Assembly (NCBI GenBank): GCA_036925085.1
Contig: JAUPFP010000046.1
Location: 193,501-257,500 of the forward strand
DNA length: 64,000 nucleotides
Reading direction: 5' to 3'
From: Brachycybe producta
Lineage: Eukaryota > Arthropoda > Diplopoda > Playtdesmida > Andrognathidae
Part shown: positions 1 to 11,867 of the stretch, piece after piece
Layout: each line of letters starts with the position of its first letter
How positions within the stretch are numbered: position 1 is the stretch's first letter
The notes under the pieces: generated by a model
What the model saw: the letters and a program-made list of their open reading frames with translations, nothing else
Database searches by the model: none
What the model was told of the DNA's origin: nothing
Position numbers and translations under genes: made by a program

Positions 1-241
1 AAAATAACAAAAGTTTGATTGTGTGTTTGTATCTATTGTTGGTATATTTAGATATAAAAGAACCGAGATGAAAATTGCTTCATTTGCATAATCCGTATTA
101 AGATTTAAGAAGATTTTCAATAGAAACAGATCGTTTAATGTTACTTATTATCAATATGGAATTAATGAACCTGGATAGAGGCTAGAGGTTAAGGAGAGGC
201 GCAAATTACATTAGGCAACAATGCAAGCTTGGCAACCAGTA
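1..241. other. AT-rich unique sequence, nothing recognised
   Basis: No coding pattern, splice pair or repeat family of this window was seen. Confidence 0.5.
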
Positions 242-447
242 ACAGGCAGTTAGAAATCGGTCAGAACTTCAGTTGGCTCCGCCCTTGTTATGACGACTGG
301 CAACTTCTAATTGGCTGGTTATGTAGTCTGACGTTGAAAAGGGCGGAGCATGTGACGTCAGACTTCATAACCAGCCAGTTAGAAGTTGCCAGTCGTCATA
401 ACAAGGGCGGAGCCAAGTGAAGTTCTGACCGATTTCTAACTGCCTGT
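242..447. mobile_element. ACAGGC-family MITE, copy 1
   Basis: Termini ACAGGCAGTTAGAAATCGGT and its complement, flanked by an exact 9-bp duplication CAACCAGTA (233-241 and 448-456). Family structure: outer arm, then GGCTCCGCCCTT..ATGACG, then an AACTTCTAATTGG arm, a loop with GTGACGTCAGAC, then the mirror image. It encodes no transposase; 8-9 bp duplications suggest Mutator- or hAT-type mobilisation. This copy has the TCAGAACTTCAG outer arm. Confidence 0.9.
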
Positions 448-1041
448 CAACCAGTAACAGTCTCCAACAACTGATGCTGGTGACACTACACTGGCGCCAC
501 TGCTGCTGCATTTGCAAACACCAAATTAGTAAGTGAATGTTGCCTCTGCTAGGCAAAGTGAGCAACTCGAGAGAACAAGCAACCACTTTCTTGTCACGTG
601 AACATGATTTTGGTTGCTGGTTTGCTCGCTCATTTGGTTCTCTAATTTGCACCCGGCCTAAGACTAGCATCGAGAACAAGCAATAGATATATAAACATAG
701 AGGTAGCTCAACTAAGACCTTTGCGTATGAAGCATTCTATTTCAATAGCTGAGTGATGTCAATAGAGGGCGCCACCTCTACTTAAGAGCTAAATTACTTG
801 TCATTTTCAATGATTACATAAAGTTAAACTAATAAAATTAATATTGCATCATTTGTTGAAGATGAAAAAAAGCCTGAAATCTAAATTCCAACTGAGGAGG
901 AGCCTGAAGAGGGCGCCACTAAGTTCTTTCATTCATCCATTTCTCATATAAATACATGAAAATAAAATTAACACATTTAAGATTGGTTTATGAACAGCTG
1001 GTTTTCGAACTCTTGATTATTCTGTCTTTCGGATGAAAACT
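448..1041. other. Non-coding stretch with two AGAGGGCGCCA motifs
   Basis: Contains AGAGGGCGCCACC at 766 and AGAGGGCGCCACT at 907, and CACGTG at 596. No exon structure was seen. Confidence 0.4.
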
Positions 1042-1169
1042 AAGAGAAACAAAAAAGTTGTAGAAGAAACTAGAAGGGCAGCAGCTCAATCCTTTCATGT
1101 TGATTGATCTTTCAAAATAAACTTGAGCTACCCTTCTAGTCTTCTAAAACATATTCAAGTTTCTCTTAA
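1042..1169. mobile_element. CTAGAAG-hairpin MITE family, first copy
   Basis: Family hallmark: an arm with GAAACTAGAAGGGTAGCTCA, a GATATCTTTCAAAATAAAC block, a short loop and the inverted copies. Copies are at about 1042-1169, 2150-2552, 6795-6990, 10310-10520, 15625-15995, 16490-16805, 19940-20150, 24238-24420, 26985-27210, 28912-29080, 31150-31372, 37440-37700, 38500-38735, 38795-39010, 39595-39905, 41055-41210, 42735-43140, 48525-48745, 50025-50240 and 53495-53680. Ends are approximate; no coding capacity. Confidence 0.8.
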
Positions 1170-1499
1170 TTTTTTTTGTGCCTGAAATGCAGAAAACAAT
1201 GAAGAATTCGAGAGGAGGCCCCGTTTACACACTTTAAAACTACATAAAGTAACAGTTTTTCCTCAAATGTTAATTTAACACAAACGAGGATTTAATGATG
1301 ATTGAAAGAGAGAAAGAGAGAGAGAAAATGAAACCACAAATGGACCACCACCTAACCACTACAACCAACCTCACTCCTACTTTCCTCCTACTTTTACTAC
1401 TAAGTACTACTACTATTCGGCCACAAACCGAACCACAATCGGACAATAATTGTAATTGTGTAAACATTTTCGTTCAAAGCTAAAACAGATGGAATCAAA
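1170..1499. other. Purine/pyrimidine-rich filler
   Basis: GA-rich and CTA-rich low-complexity sequence that accidentally opens reading frames on both strands. No gene is supported. Confidence 0.5.
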
Positions 1500-1706
1500 A
1501 CAGGCAATTAGAAAACGGGATGAACAGAAGTTAGCTCCGCCCTTTTTTATGACCAACGCAACTTATAATTGGTTGGTTATGTAGTCTGACGTCACATGCT
1601 CCGCCCCTTTTCAACGTGGAACCACACAACAAACCAATTAGAAGTTGCTGTTCGTCATAAAAAGGGCGGAGCCAACTTCTGTTCGTCCCGTTTTCTAATT
1701 ACCTGT
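1500..1706. mobile_element. ACAGGC-family MITE, copy 2
   Basis: Exact 9-bp duplication GGAATCAAA at 1491-1499 and 1707-1715. Outer arm is AATTAGAAAACGGGATGAAC. Confidence 0.9.
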
Positions 1707-2149
1707 GGAATCAAAAGAAGACAAAAAATGTAAACTAAAAAATACCGAACTGAATTCCTCACCCACCTAAACGCCCACCATTAACCAATTAGCCTCCTAC
1801 CTGAGTTCCCACTTTTTTTTCAAATATATTGAATCAAAATCAATCCCTGAAATGACACAATCACACAATACACACATTCACTCGTTTATTTCTAACGCAA
1901 ATTATAACGAATACATTAAGGTTGTTCTTGTATAGGTGGTGAAAACTACAACAGCGCCTTCTGGTGACTATTATCAACTAAGCATTTACCCTATGAACCA
2001 ATGTCCATTTTGTCTTAAATGCGAGTAAAACTTTTCACCGCTATATTGGCGCTGCTGATGCTGCCAAGCATTTGGTTTTCCGAGTTGCCAGTCCCGGAAA
2101 TGTAGTGGTCTACGGTTTCAAAACATAAAATGGGTGTCTCAAACACGAA
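1707..2149. other. Unique AT-rich sequence
   Basis: Nothing recognised beyond a GCGCCTTCTGG motif near 1955 that resembles the dispersed GCGCC motif. Confidence 0.4.
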
Positions 2150-2552
2150 ACTTGAATGTGATTTAGAAACTAGAAGGGTAGTTCAATCCTTTTATAGTAT
2201 TTTTTTTTAAATTAATATCTTTCAAAATAAGCTTTTTATGTCAGTTTGAGAAAAAGATCTAACTTTAAACAAAAACGATATTTATTAATTTTTATCAATA
2301 AAAAGTTCATTTTGAAAGATGTCAAACACGAAAATATCCTTCCCCCTTAGGGCCTGTTTCCATTAGGGTGTAAATTTGAACTTTTTGAAAATTTCAACTG
2401 GTGAAATATTGAACAAACAAAGGCGGGCGGGGGGGGGGGGGGGCACCGTTCTTCTAGTTTTTACCAGTTGAAATATTCATAAAGTTCAAATTTTTACCCC
2501 CAATGAAAACAAAGCTTTAAGGATTGAACTACCCTTCTAGTTTCTATAATTT
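2150..2552. mobile_element. CTAGAAG-hairpin MITE split by a second inverted-repeat element
   Basis: Arms GAAACTAGAAGGGTAGTTCA and its inverse at about 2530-2552 enclose an element of about 2350-2520 with ends like GGCCTGTTTCCATTAGGGTG and CCAATGAAAACAAAGCTT. That inner element belongs to the same family as 5690-6034 and contains the poly-G run at 2423-2442. Confidence 0.65.
2423..2442 (+). repeat. Poly-G run, quadruplex-prone
   Basis: GGCGGGCGGGG followed by a run of G inside a hairpin loop. Similar runs are at 15076-15098 (G), 3690-3703, 20871-20882, 27548-27561 and 53927-53943 (C). Confidence 0.7.
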
Positions 2553-2919
2553 TTTTGCTTTTCTCAAAGACAGAAAAATAATCAGAATTCATCATGTGTG
2601 TTCATATAAACCATCTTCAAGAAAAATAAGAGGAGGAAGTCTCCTTCTTATCTAAGGGGGCCCCCGGCCATCCAATGGGCCCCCACCCTTAAGTGACCCT
2701 CCAAAGCCCCCCCCCAATTTCAATCCAGTTGAAACCCTTTTCGTTATTATATGCTTCTTCTATATATAAGTCAACAAAAAAGACACATTCTTCGAAAGCA
2801 GCTACAAATCAATTGAAATGAATATATACCACTTCGATCTTCTCTTTGAAATTCCACGTTTCCAGAGGGGATTTTTTTTTCTATAGACATTCAAGTCATT
2901 CATTCCTCCTCATCCTTAT

Positions 2920-3425
2920 AATACATGTCAATCTGCGGAATCAGTCAATCTACAGATTGCCTAGCAATCTACAAAACAATCAACCACAAGCTAGTGAATC
3001 TGCAAAATCCAATACATTTTAGGTATTGAATTTTACTAGATTTACTAGCTTGTGGTTGGTTGTTTTGCAGATTGTCTAGGCAATTTGCAGATTGTCTAGG
3101 CAATATGCAGATTGAATGATTCCGCAGATTGACAGTAACATATATATGACTTTCTCTCTCTTTCTCTCTCTCTCTTTCCTTATATCTTTCGAGAGAGTGA
3201 GAGAGAGAAAGTCATATATATGTTACTGTCAATCTGCGGAATCAGTCAATCTGCAGATTGCGTAGGCAATCTGCAAAACCACCCGAAACTGCTAGTGAAT
3301 CTGCAACATTCAATACATTTAATGTATTGAATTTTACTAGATTCACTAGCTTGTGGTTGGTTGTTTTGCAGATTGTCTAGGCAATCTGCAGACTGAATGA
3401 TTCCGCAGATTGACAGTATCATATA
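2920..3425. mobile_element. Two AATCTGC foldback elements joined head to head around a GA/CT tract
   Basis: Elements at about 2928-3135 and 3222-3418, each palindromic (TGTCAATCTGCGGAATCAGT ... mirrored). They are linked by CATATATATGAC, a CT tract, a GAGA tract and GTCATATATATG, so the whole block is a compound palindrome. Single copies are at 42775-42945 and, truncated, 51595-51710. Confidence 0.75.
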
Positions 3426-3886
3426 TATGACTTTCTCTCTTTCCTTATATCTTTTGATAAGAGTAAGATTGAGAGCGAGAAAGAGAGAGAGAGAAGCCGA
3501 AATTTGGGCCACAAATTTTAGATTAAAAAATTTCACAATAATACAAGAAGGTCAAAGAATTTTTTTTCCTTTTCAATCTAAACTTTTGGATTGATTGTTA
3601 CGCGCACGCGCACGCACAACAAATAACACGGGCTCCATTTAAAATCACAGACGGAACAACAAAAAGAAAACACAAAAGTTTCGTTCTTCCCCCCCCCCCC
3701 CCCACCACCAATAATAATAATAATAATAAAAAGCAGGAAAATTGTAAAAAGTTTTCACAAAATCCAAAATATATTTAGAAATAAAAATCTTAACAATAAT
3801 AATGTCGAAAAATGTGTTCTAATAAAAAAATTCTATCAAATGTAAACACACACCAGATGGCGCTTAACGTACCCTTTTCTCTTTCT

Positions 3887-4092
3887 ACAGGTATTAAGAA
3901 ATCGGGACGAACAGAAGTTGGCTCCGCCCTTTTTATGACGACTGCCAACTTCTAATTGGTTTGTTGTGTGGTTCGACGTTGAAAAGAGCGGAGCACGTGA
4001 CGTCAGACTACATAACCAACCAATTAGAAGTTGCCGATCATCATAAAAAGGACGGAGCCAACTTCTGTTCGTCCCGATTTTTAATTGCCTGT
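3887..4092. mobile_element. ACAGGC-family MITE, copy 3
   Basis: Flanked by TCTCTTTCT and TCTCATTCT (one mismatch of nine). Outer arm is the GGGACGAACAGAAG type. Confidence 0.85.
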
Positions 4093-4118
4093 TCTCATTC
4101 TAAGTAGTTAATAGATGA

Positions 4119-4312
4119 ACTGGTAAGTAAAGACAGGAACACTCAGATGTTTGCTCCGCCCCTTTTATGAGGACAGGCAACTTAATTGGTTTGTTATGTG
4201 TTCTGACGTCACCATGCTCCGCCCTTTTCAATTTTCAATTGGTTGATATTTGGTCTGACGTTCATAAAAGGGCGGAGCAAACGTTTGCGTGTCCCTGTAT
4301 TTACTTGCCTGT
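4119..4312. mobile_element. ACAGGC-family MITE, copy 4 (distinct subfamily)
   Basis: Right end reads inward as ACAGGCAAGTAAATACAGGG; the left end has diverged to ACTGGTAAG. Flanks AATAGATGA and AACAGATGA match at eight of nine. The arms share only the core GCTCCGCCCTTTTATGA with other copies. Confidence 0.8.
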
Positions 4313-4410
4313 AACAGATGATGACTGTGATTCAATATCTTTCAAAATGAACTTTTTTTTTTATCTTCATCCAATTTTAAAAGCATATGTGTTAAATGTC
4401 TGTTCGTGGA

Positions 4411-4890
4411 AAACGCTTAACACGAAATTGAAGGAACAGAAATATTTTTTTCGTGATAACCAAATTTCGTAGTAAAAGAAATAATTTTAAAAACGCTTAA
4501 CACGAAATTGAAGAAACCCAATTATTTTTGGAGTTTAATCAAATTTCATAGTAAAGGAAATAATTTTAAACCATTTAACACGAAATTGCAGGAACCAGAA
4601 TTTTTTTTGTGATAACCAAATTTCGTAGTAAAAGAAATAGATAATTTTAAACCGTTTAACACGAAATTGAAAGAACCGAAATATTTTTTCGTGATAACCA
4701 AATTTCGTAGTAAAACAAATTATTTTTAAAACCGCTTAACACGAAATTGAAAGAACCAAAATATTTTTTTTCGTGATAACCAAATTTCGTGTTAAAAGAA
4801 TAAATTTTAAACCGTTTAACACGAAATTGAAGGAACCGAAATATTTTTTCGTTAAAAGTTTGCGTGAAAAAAAGAAAGGAAAGTGAGTCA
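4411..4890. repeat. Six-unit tandem array, about 80-bp period
   Basis: Units start near 4411, 4491, 4568, 4649, 4730 and 4810. Each contains TTAACACGAAATTGAAGGAA and CGTGATAACCAAATTTCG, which are mutually inverted. The unit matches foldback elements at about 6560-6690 and 41620-41760, so it looks like a transposon that became a minisatellite. Confidence 0.8.
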
Positions 4891-4892
4891 TA

Positions 4893-4984
4893 GAGTGTGA
4901 GTACATTTTTAAGAGAGGAGGGGCTAGTGGCGCCATCTAAAGGCTATACGGACAAAATAAAATGATCTACTTGCAGTGTTAAGT
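4893..4984. mobile_element. Fragment of the 345-bp TTAAG element
   Basis: Matches the distal end of the copies at 6032, 14330, 37075 and 48748, including GTGGCGCCATCTAAAGGCTA. Truncated. Confidence 0.65.
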
Positions 4985-5689
4985 GTGTTATTTGCTTTTA
5001 AATATGTTTAAATGTGGAGGTGGCTGTGTGAAATTAAAAGTTAAATTAAATTAAAGAATCTGTCAACACTTTTTGAATTTAAAGTAAACCATTTTTTAAA
5101 GTGAATTTCATTTGTTTTATTGTTTGATTTTTCTGAGACAAAACAATAACAACAAAAAAATGATGATATTAAGAATGAAAAATTGAAAGAGATAGATTTA
5201 TATACAGTATATATATAAAGAAAGAGAGATAGAGAATTTTCTGTCTACCATTTCATTAAACAAGAGTGATAAATTCAATTAGGAAATTTTATAGAAGAAA
5301 AAAGTCAGTGAAAAAGTGAAAAATAAGAAAAAAAAATGCTGACAACACAGAAAAAAATACTTAAAAATATTATTTCGTCTTTTTTTCTTATTCTGTGTTA
5401 GTTTTTTTTTGTTTATATATTTCATAATAACTCGAAAATAGGAGAAAAGGGGGGGAGGTGCCACATCACAGTCTATTTGCATAAATACTAGAAAATGTCA
5501 GAAACGCAAATAAGAAAAAAAAAAAGATTTTGAAGAAAAGAGAAAAACGAAACCTGATAATTTGTCATTTTTGAATGAAAATAAAAAATCAACCAAAATA
5601 CGATCAATAATAGAAATATAAAAAAAAAAAATCACACAAAAAAACGAAAAAATAAGACAAAAAAATGACCCCCTCCCTCCCTCCTTATG
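4985..5689. other. AT-rich stretch without genes
   Basis: Long A and T runs and a local inverted segment around 5310-5410. No supported exon. Confidence 0.45.
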
Positions 5690-6034
5690 CCTTGTTTCCA
5701 TTGGGGTGAAAATTTGACAGACATCTGTAGACAGCTTCAGAATTTTTTTTGGATCCGCTCTTTTATTACTGGGTCTGATGGTGTCACATGCTACACCCTG
5801 TTTTATTTCTAATTGGTTGATATTTGGTCTGACGTTCATAAAAGGGCGGAGCCAAAAAAAATTCTGAAGCTGTCTACAGATGCCTGTGCAAATTTGAACT
5901 TCATGAAAATTTGAACTTCATGAAAATTTGAACTTCATGAAAATTTCAACAAAACATGGCCTTTTCCTATGATAGTGAAATAGTTGAAATTTTATAAAAG
6001 TACAAATTTTGGCATCAGTGGAAACAAGGCCTTA
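5690..6034. mobile_element. GTTTCCA foldback element interrupted by an ACAGGC MITE
   Basis: Ends GCCTTGTTTCCATTGGGGTG and CAGTGGAAACAAGGCC. Three direct copies of AATTTGAACTTCATGAA lie at about 5892-5946. ACAGGC-family copy 5 sits inside. Confidence 0.7.
5717..5887. mobile_element. ACAGGC-family MITE, copy 5
   Basis: Flanks GAAAATTTG and GCAAATTTG (eight of nine). Outer arm is ATCTGTAGACAGCTTCAGAA, shared only with copy 10. Confidence 0.85.
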
Positions 6035-6377
6035 AGAATGCAAGTAGATCATTTATTTTGTCCCTGTAGCGTTAGATGGCGCCACTAGCTCTCTTCTCAT
6101 AGAAATGTACTGACCCTCCACTTCCTTTTTTTTTGTCACGTGGCAAACTTTTAATTGGGTCATCGCTATTTCTCTACACGTGCTTTCTCTTCACTGGGGT
6201 TAAGTTTGTCCACGTGTTCTGATAATTAAGGTTGTTTTGGACGCGCTTTTTGAGAGCTAAAAGGGGTGCATTCTATTTCAACTAATTGGCGACGAGCGTA
6301 GTTGGCCACCCCTATGGAGGTTGCAAGCGCCATCTACCTTGGATTCACACAAGTATTTTTCTATGAAGCATTCTTAA
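6032..6377. mobile_element. 345-bp TTAAG element, copy 1
   Basis: Perfect 10-bp ends TTAAGAATGC / GCATTCTTAA. Both subterminal regions carry AGATGGCGC (6074 and, inverted, 6327). Inner sequence includes CACGTGGCAAACTT and CACGTG motifs. Other copies: 14330-14673, 37075-37444, 48748-49083; fragment 4893-4984. Confidence 0.8.
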
Positions 6378-7849
6378 AACTTACCACAAGAAAACGAATG
6401 AAAAATTAAGGAAGCCCGGGGAGGAGGAGATAAGTAAATTTCAAATGGAGAGAAAAAGATGAATAATAATGACTTATAAAAATTATAATACTTATATTAA
6501 AAAAATCGATTCAAATCGATTAGAAACAAAAATTACCTGTTAATTAAGATTGTACACCGGAAGAAAAAAAAATCGGATAACGCGAAAAATATTTTCTGTC
6601 TGGTTCCTTCAAAAAGAAAAAAAAAATAGCGTCAAAATTCTTTCTTTTAACACGAAAAATTATATTTCGTGTTAAACGATTTTTCACAGTATATTATTAA
6701 TATGCAAATGAAGAATAAACAATAAAAATAAGAATCCTTTTTAAAATTACTTTGTGTTAATCAGAAAAAAAAAATACTAGAATGAAACTAGAAGAAATTG
6801 AAACGTGTTTTAGAAACTAGAATGGGTAACTGAATCATGATAAAATACACAAATTTTAAAAAAAAATATATTATCCGTTTTGAAAACTGATATAAAAAGT
6901 TTATTTTGAAAGATATCAACAACATGAAAATACTAATTAATTGAGCTACTACTCTTTCTAGTTTCTAAAACCAATTTTCAATGTCTTGTGCTTCTAAAAC
7001 TGCAGAAGTTCTATTGACCCTTCTATACTTAAGATTATTCCGTGTTTGTGTTCAATAATCCCATCGAAAACACGTCTCCCCTCCCGCTGCTTATCCCTTC
7101 TTTCCCCCCTTGAAACCCCTGACTCCCCCAACATCGTAGGTTGTTAACTATAATTCTTAACCAATGGGCACTAATTCAATAAAGTGTATTTACTAATTAA
7201 GTATTGAGTCTCCTCCTTGTTCTTATTGTGCAGCTGCAAATGAGTGACTGTGGAAGGGAAAGGAACACCAACGATCGATCTTGAGCCCTCTGACCCTATT
7301 AGGAAACTAATGGGGAAGGGGCCCCCATAAGGAGGGAATGAGGGGCCCTCACCTCCTCCTCTAACTATTAGCACCAATTGAGAAATTGTCATTTACAGAC
7401 GCACAGAAGCTAAAGTAGTAGACTCAATATTGGTCGTAAACGCTATAAACGTCATCAATTATTCTCTCTTACGACCATTGATTTAAGAGTCAAGATTGAA
7501 GCTACTCTCTCCCTTTCTTTCCTACACTTAAACCCCTATTCTCCAACCCCCTCCTCCCTTTACAATCCCTCCCGATTCTCAACACCCGAACACGGTCAAA
7601 AGATTCAGGAGGATTCTCGAAGGTTGAATCGGACCGTGAAAACATAGGCAAAAATCTTCACTGAATTGGAACACAATTTTTCTCTCTCTTAGAATAGATG
7701 ATGTCTCTGCTTTAAACACTTTTTTCTTTCCTCTCCCTGTTAGAGGCTAAGAGTTGAACACCACAACACCCATTTCACTATTACACTGTTTGTCAACTCA
7801 AGATTACTGAGCTTATTTATTTTAAACAAGAAATCCTTACATTCAAAAA
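6378..7849. other. Repeat remnants and unique sequence
   Basis: Holds a foldback relic with TTAACACGAAA near 6560-6690 and a CTAGAAG hairpin at about 6795-6990, then pyrimidine-rich unique DNA to 7849. No coding exon is supported. Confidence 0.45.
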
Positions 7850-8520
7850 TGATGAGGGGCCGTTCATGTCAAAAATTCATATAATTTTTGATATCAATAA
7901 TTCATATAATTTTTGTTATCAATAATTCATTTTTTGATATCAAAAAATTCAATTTTTTATATATTACATTATCAATAATTCAATTTTTGATATCAATAGT
8001 TCAATTTTTGATATCAATAATTCAATTTTTGATATCAAAAAATTCAATTTTTTATATCAAATTATTAATTCAATTTTTGATATCAAATTATTAATAATTC
8101 AATTTTTGATATCAAATTCATTTTTTAATATCACAAATTCAATTTTTGATATGAAAAAGTTCAATTTTTGATATCAATAGTTCAATTTTTGATATCAATA
8201 ATTCAATTTTTGATATCAATAATTCAATTTTTGATATCAAAAAATTCAATTTTTGATATCAAATTATTAATAATTCAATTTTTGATATCAAATTCATTTT
8301 TTAATATCACAAATTCAATTTTTGATATGAAAAAGTTCAATTTTTGATATCACAAATTCAATTTTTTATATCAAAAGTTCAAAAGCAATTTTTGATATCA
8401 AAAATAGAATTTTCCAATAAAAAAAATTTTTTTTGATGTCAAAAAATGATATTTGATATCAAAAATTTGATTTTTTATATAAAAAAATTCGCTGTATTTT
8501 TTACATGAACGGCTCCTCAT
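7850..8520. mobile_element. Inverted-repeat element whose interior is a TTGATATCAA array
   Basis: Ends ATGAGGGGCCGTTCATGTCA and TACATGAACGGCTCCTCAT are inverted copies. The interior of about 600 bases is a tandem array of TTCAATTTTTGATATCAA variants. Open frames inside it are low complexity. Confidence 0.8.
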
Positions 8521-8840
8521 ACAAAATGCCAATTTAAAAAACACTGATAATGATGCAGTTTATAATAATAATCCAACCTGTAATCTTAAGTTGACAAACA
8601 CTTTTTAGTGGTCACGTGACACTTTTAATAACCACTGAAACACTCAAATCTAAATGGCGAAAACTCAACTGACATACTTTTTCAAAGTTCGAAAATTATA
8701 GTAAAAACCAAAAAGGTAACCCAACTGAAAAGTTCTTCTTATGGCGCATTTCGCGTGCCATAGCTGAGTGTGGCCAATAGAGGGCGCAAGCTATACTTAG
8801 TCCTATAGTTACAATACGATTTAATGAACATACAAAAAAT

Positions 8841-9037
8841 ACAGGCAAGTGTGCCCAGCACTAACTGTTCGTTTGCTCCGCCCTTTTATGAGCGTCATCA
8901 ATTTCTAATTGGTTTGTTATTTGGTCTGATGTCACATATGCCCCGCCCCATATCAATTTCTAATTGGTTGATATTTGGTCTGACGCTCATAAAAGGGCGG
9001 AGCAAATGAAAAGTTAGTGCTGGGCACACTTGCCTGT
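8841..9037. mobile_element. ACAGGC-family MITE, copy 6
   Basis: Outer arm AAGTGTGCCCAGCACTAACT. Flanks are A-rich and nearly match over nine bases (ACAAAAAAT-like). An AGAGGGCGCAAG motif lies just upstream near 8780. Confidence 0.85.
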
Positions 9038-10309
9038 CAAAAAAATGGATGACCTTTATAAAAATTATCTTTTTTTGTCATTTTCATAAATTACAACTCA
9101 ATGGCAATTTCGTAAGGTGCTGCCCACTGGTGGCCAGTACTAATGTTACGACAAAAGAAGAATGTTTGAAGAGTAGTTTACATTGTGAAATTTAAGAAAG
9201 TGAGTAGAAAAGACAAAAACACACAAAAGAAAATGAAAAATATCGAATATATTTGAAAAGCAGGAAGGAATGGATCAAGAAATAAAGAAAGGGAGGGTGG
9301 AATTGGATACACACATATGTGTACACATGAAAATGCAATAACACAGTGGGAAGATATTTTACCAATAGTTCCAATATACCCACCCCCACACATTCGATAT
9401 GATAGACATAAGAATAGAAGGAGAAGAAAAACAAAAGAAAGAAGACTGAAGAAGAAAAAGTGCATTTTGAAAAATGATCATCATCACATCATGGCTGAAA
9501 ACGGAAACCATAAATAAATCGTTGCAATCTGTCCACTTTCTCGTATTTCCAATCCATTCTTACTGACTTAACTGATATATTCCCATCAGTAAGAGGAAGA
9601 ATAGGGAGTTCATCCTTTTTTTCTTTATCTTTGTTTTGTTACCTTATAGTAGGTGCATATAGCGCCACCAACCAACCAGTTCATGAAACCAATCTCAATG
9701 AAACACAAACACAATTTAAGTTTTATCAGTTTGTGTCAGTTGGTTAAACAGATTTAATGCAATACTCTGTCCAAAAATGAAGAAGAAAAAAAAATCAACT
9801 ACAAAAAACATCAAAATCTAATCCTAGAGCATCGTTTCCACTCATACTTAGAAAAGTCTGTCAACATTTTCCTGATTCCATTTAAAACAGAGACAATTCA
9901 GTAAAAATGAAAATTGATCTTTGATAAATAATTACTATCAAGCACTGGTTTATTTAATAATTTCATAATTAACATAAAATTAAATAAACTGTTTCCAATC
10001 ACTGGATATCGATAATATCGATTAGCCTCTTCCTGACGAAAATCCTGGTTGCACCACTGCGTGGAAACGAACCTTTAGAGAGGCCATGAAATGATTTTGT
10101 TTTCACCAAAAAATCAAACTTAATGAGGAAATAGATTCACGAAAGAATAATTTCATGTCGTTATATTTCAAAATAAACTATTCGTGACCGTTTTCTTTTA
10201 TCTTGTAACAGATGGTTTTGAAAGATATTTTGATAAAAAAAAAATACTTTTAAGGTGGTTTTCAAATGGAAACGCTCCTCGAACTCTCGTTTAATCTGAG
10301 TTTCAGATG
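9038..10309. other. Unique AT-rich stretch
   Basis: No exon, repeat family or RNA gene recognised; a few low-complexity frames only. Confidence 0.45.
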
Positions 10310-10582
10310 CGAATTAAAGAGAAACATGAAACTAGAAGGGTAACTTTATCACTTAAAAGAGTATTTTCATGTTATCTTTCAAAATAAACTTTCTATTTGA
10401 AAATAAAACCAAAAAGTTTATATTAAAAGATATCAAAATATGAAAATACCCTTTTTAAGTGCAATTCTCAGCTACCCGTTTCTAGTTTTTAAAACACTTT
10501 CAATTTTCTCCTTAGTTGTTGATATTCTGATAACTCGAGATCGCAAATTAGAAGGGGTCGCGACCCACTAACCTCAATTATT

Positions 10583-10880
10583 ATATATATATACTAACCC
10601 TAAGTCTGTCTATAACGCTGTACAAACAAGGACAAAAACATGTAAACACGTCGGAATTTACTTTAATTTAAATTAATCCTTTTTTTTTTCTTCTCATGGT
10701 CAAGGTTATTTGAATAAAATAAAATGATTTTAGGGCAAATGTCCCTTTAGGGCAAGTGTCTTTAGGGAAAATGCCCCACACCCATTTATAATGAAGTATT
10801 TGAATAAATTTTAGTAGCAAAATTAAACTAGAATTTGAATCCCGTCATTTATGACGAGTTACCCCACAAGTTCATAAATA
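10583..10880. mobile_element. CGTCATTTATGACG-ended repeat, copy A (no MITE inserted)
   Basis: Shares CGCTGTACAAACAAGG, CACGTCGGAATTTA and the end CCCGTCATTTATGACGAGTT with the copies at 11868-12420 and 46805-47190. At the point where copy B holds an ACAGGC MITE this copy is uninterrupted. Confidence 0.65.
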
Positions 10881-11047
10881 TTAATCTTAAATTCTCTTTA
10901 ATTTTCATTTTTTTCTGCGTTATTTTTTTTTTAGTTTCATCTAAATTTGGCGGGAAAAAATGCAAAAAAAAATTTACAATGAAAAATACTTAAGGAATTT
11001 TTGTTTGGTTCACTTATTAAAGTTTTTTTTTGTTTTCTGTGTTTCAG

Positions 11048-11141
11048 AAGGAAAAGAAGATGATGTTAAAAAGGGCCTCAACAACCTTAAGGTTCTTCTT
11101 TTACTTAATAATGGAACATTGATTGGTTTTTTCTATCAAGG
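11048..11141 (+). CDS. Orphan candidate coding exon, product unknown
   Basis: A 94-base open segment has a strong pyrimidine-tract acceptor (TTTGTTTTCTGTGTTTCAG) and a near-perfect donor (AAGG|GTAAGT). In the only fully open frame (phase 1 in, phase 2 out) it reads GKEDDVKKGLNNLKVLLLLN then NGTLIGFFYQ. It is not part of any repeat family I recognised here. I could not place the protein or find partner exons, so it may belong to a gene with long introns, a pseudogene, or be chance. Confidence 0.35.
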
Positions 11142-11867
11142 GTAAGTTAAATATGTAAATGTTAAAAAAATGAGCAATTAGAAATTCGTTTGTGAATATT
11201 TTATGCTACTTTTATTAAAAAAATCCATTAATATTTAAAAAGTAGACAGCTCCCTCTAGCGGTACAGCCTTTAAGTTTCATAACAGTATAAAAGAATAAC
11301 AGATAGCCAAGATATGCCAAGACATAGAGGTAGTTCAACTCCATATTAACGAAAAACGTCGCCTTGTGAGAGTTAGCATTTAATTCTCTCTTTAAGGTTC
11401 GCTTTAAAATATAAGCGAAACCTTTAGAAAAGCAAAATGATGAGAAACTAGAAAGTGTTTTAAAAACTAGAAAGGGGTAGCCTCCCATCACGTAAGGATT
11501 GGTCAAGACTAGAACAGTACAACAAACAGAACCGTTGGTTTAGAGCCATTTTAAATCTGATAGCAGTTCGCGATATTTTGATAATTGGTTCTGATCAGTT
11601 CGCCGATCTTGATGAACCGGTTCCCAATATATATTAACAGATATGCGAAGCCCATTAGTTAGAGGTGGCAAAGGGGTAGAACCGAACCGTTTCTACTCGG
11701 TTCGGAACCAGTTCGTATCACTTCGACCTATACAATTACAAAATATACTCTGCAAGCAGCCAGTTGGCCTAAGGAAGAGGAACCTTAAGAACTAAGTGCT
11801 GCAAGATGCATTTTCAATATATAATAAATACAAAAAGAATAAGCTGCATTGCAAATATAAAAAAACT

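Noticed and set aside
229-420. Short frames such as those within 229-420, 25675-25890 and 25655-25936 that look like one conserved peptide
   Set aside because: They lie across ACAGGC MITE arms; similarity between them is DNA-level repeat identity, not protein conservation.
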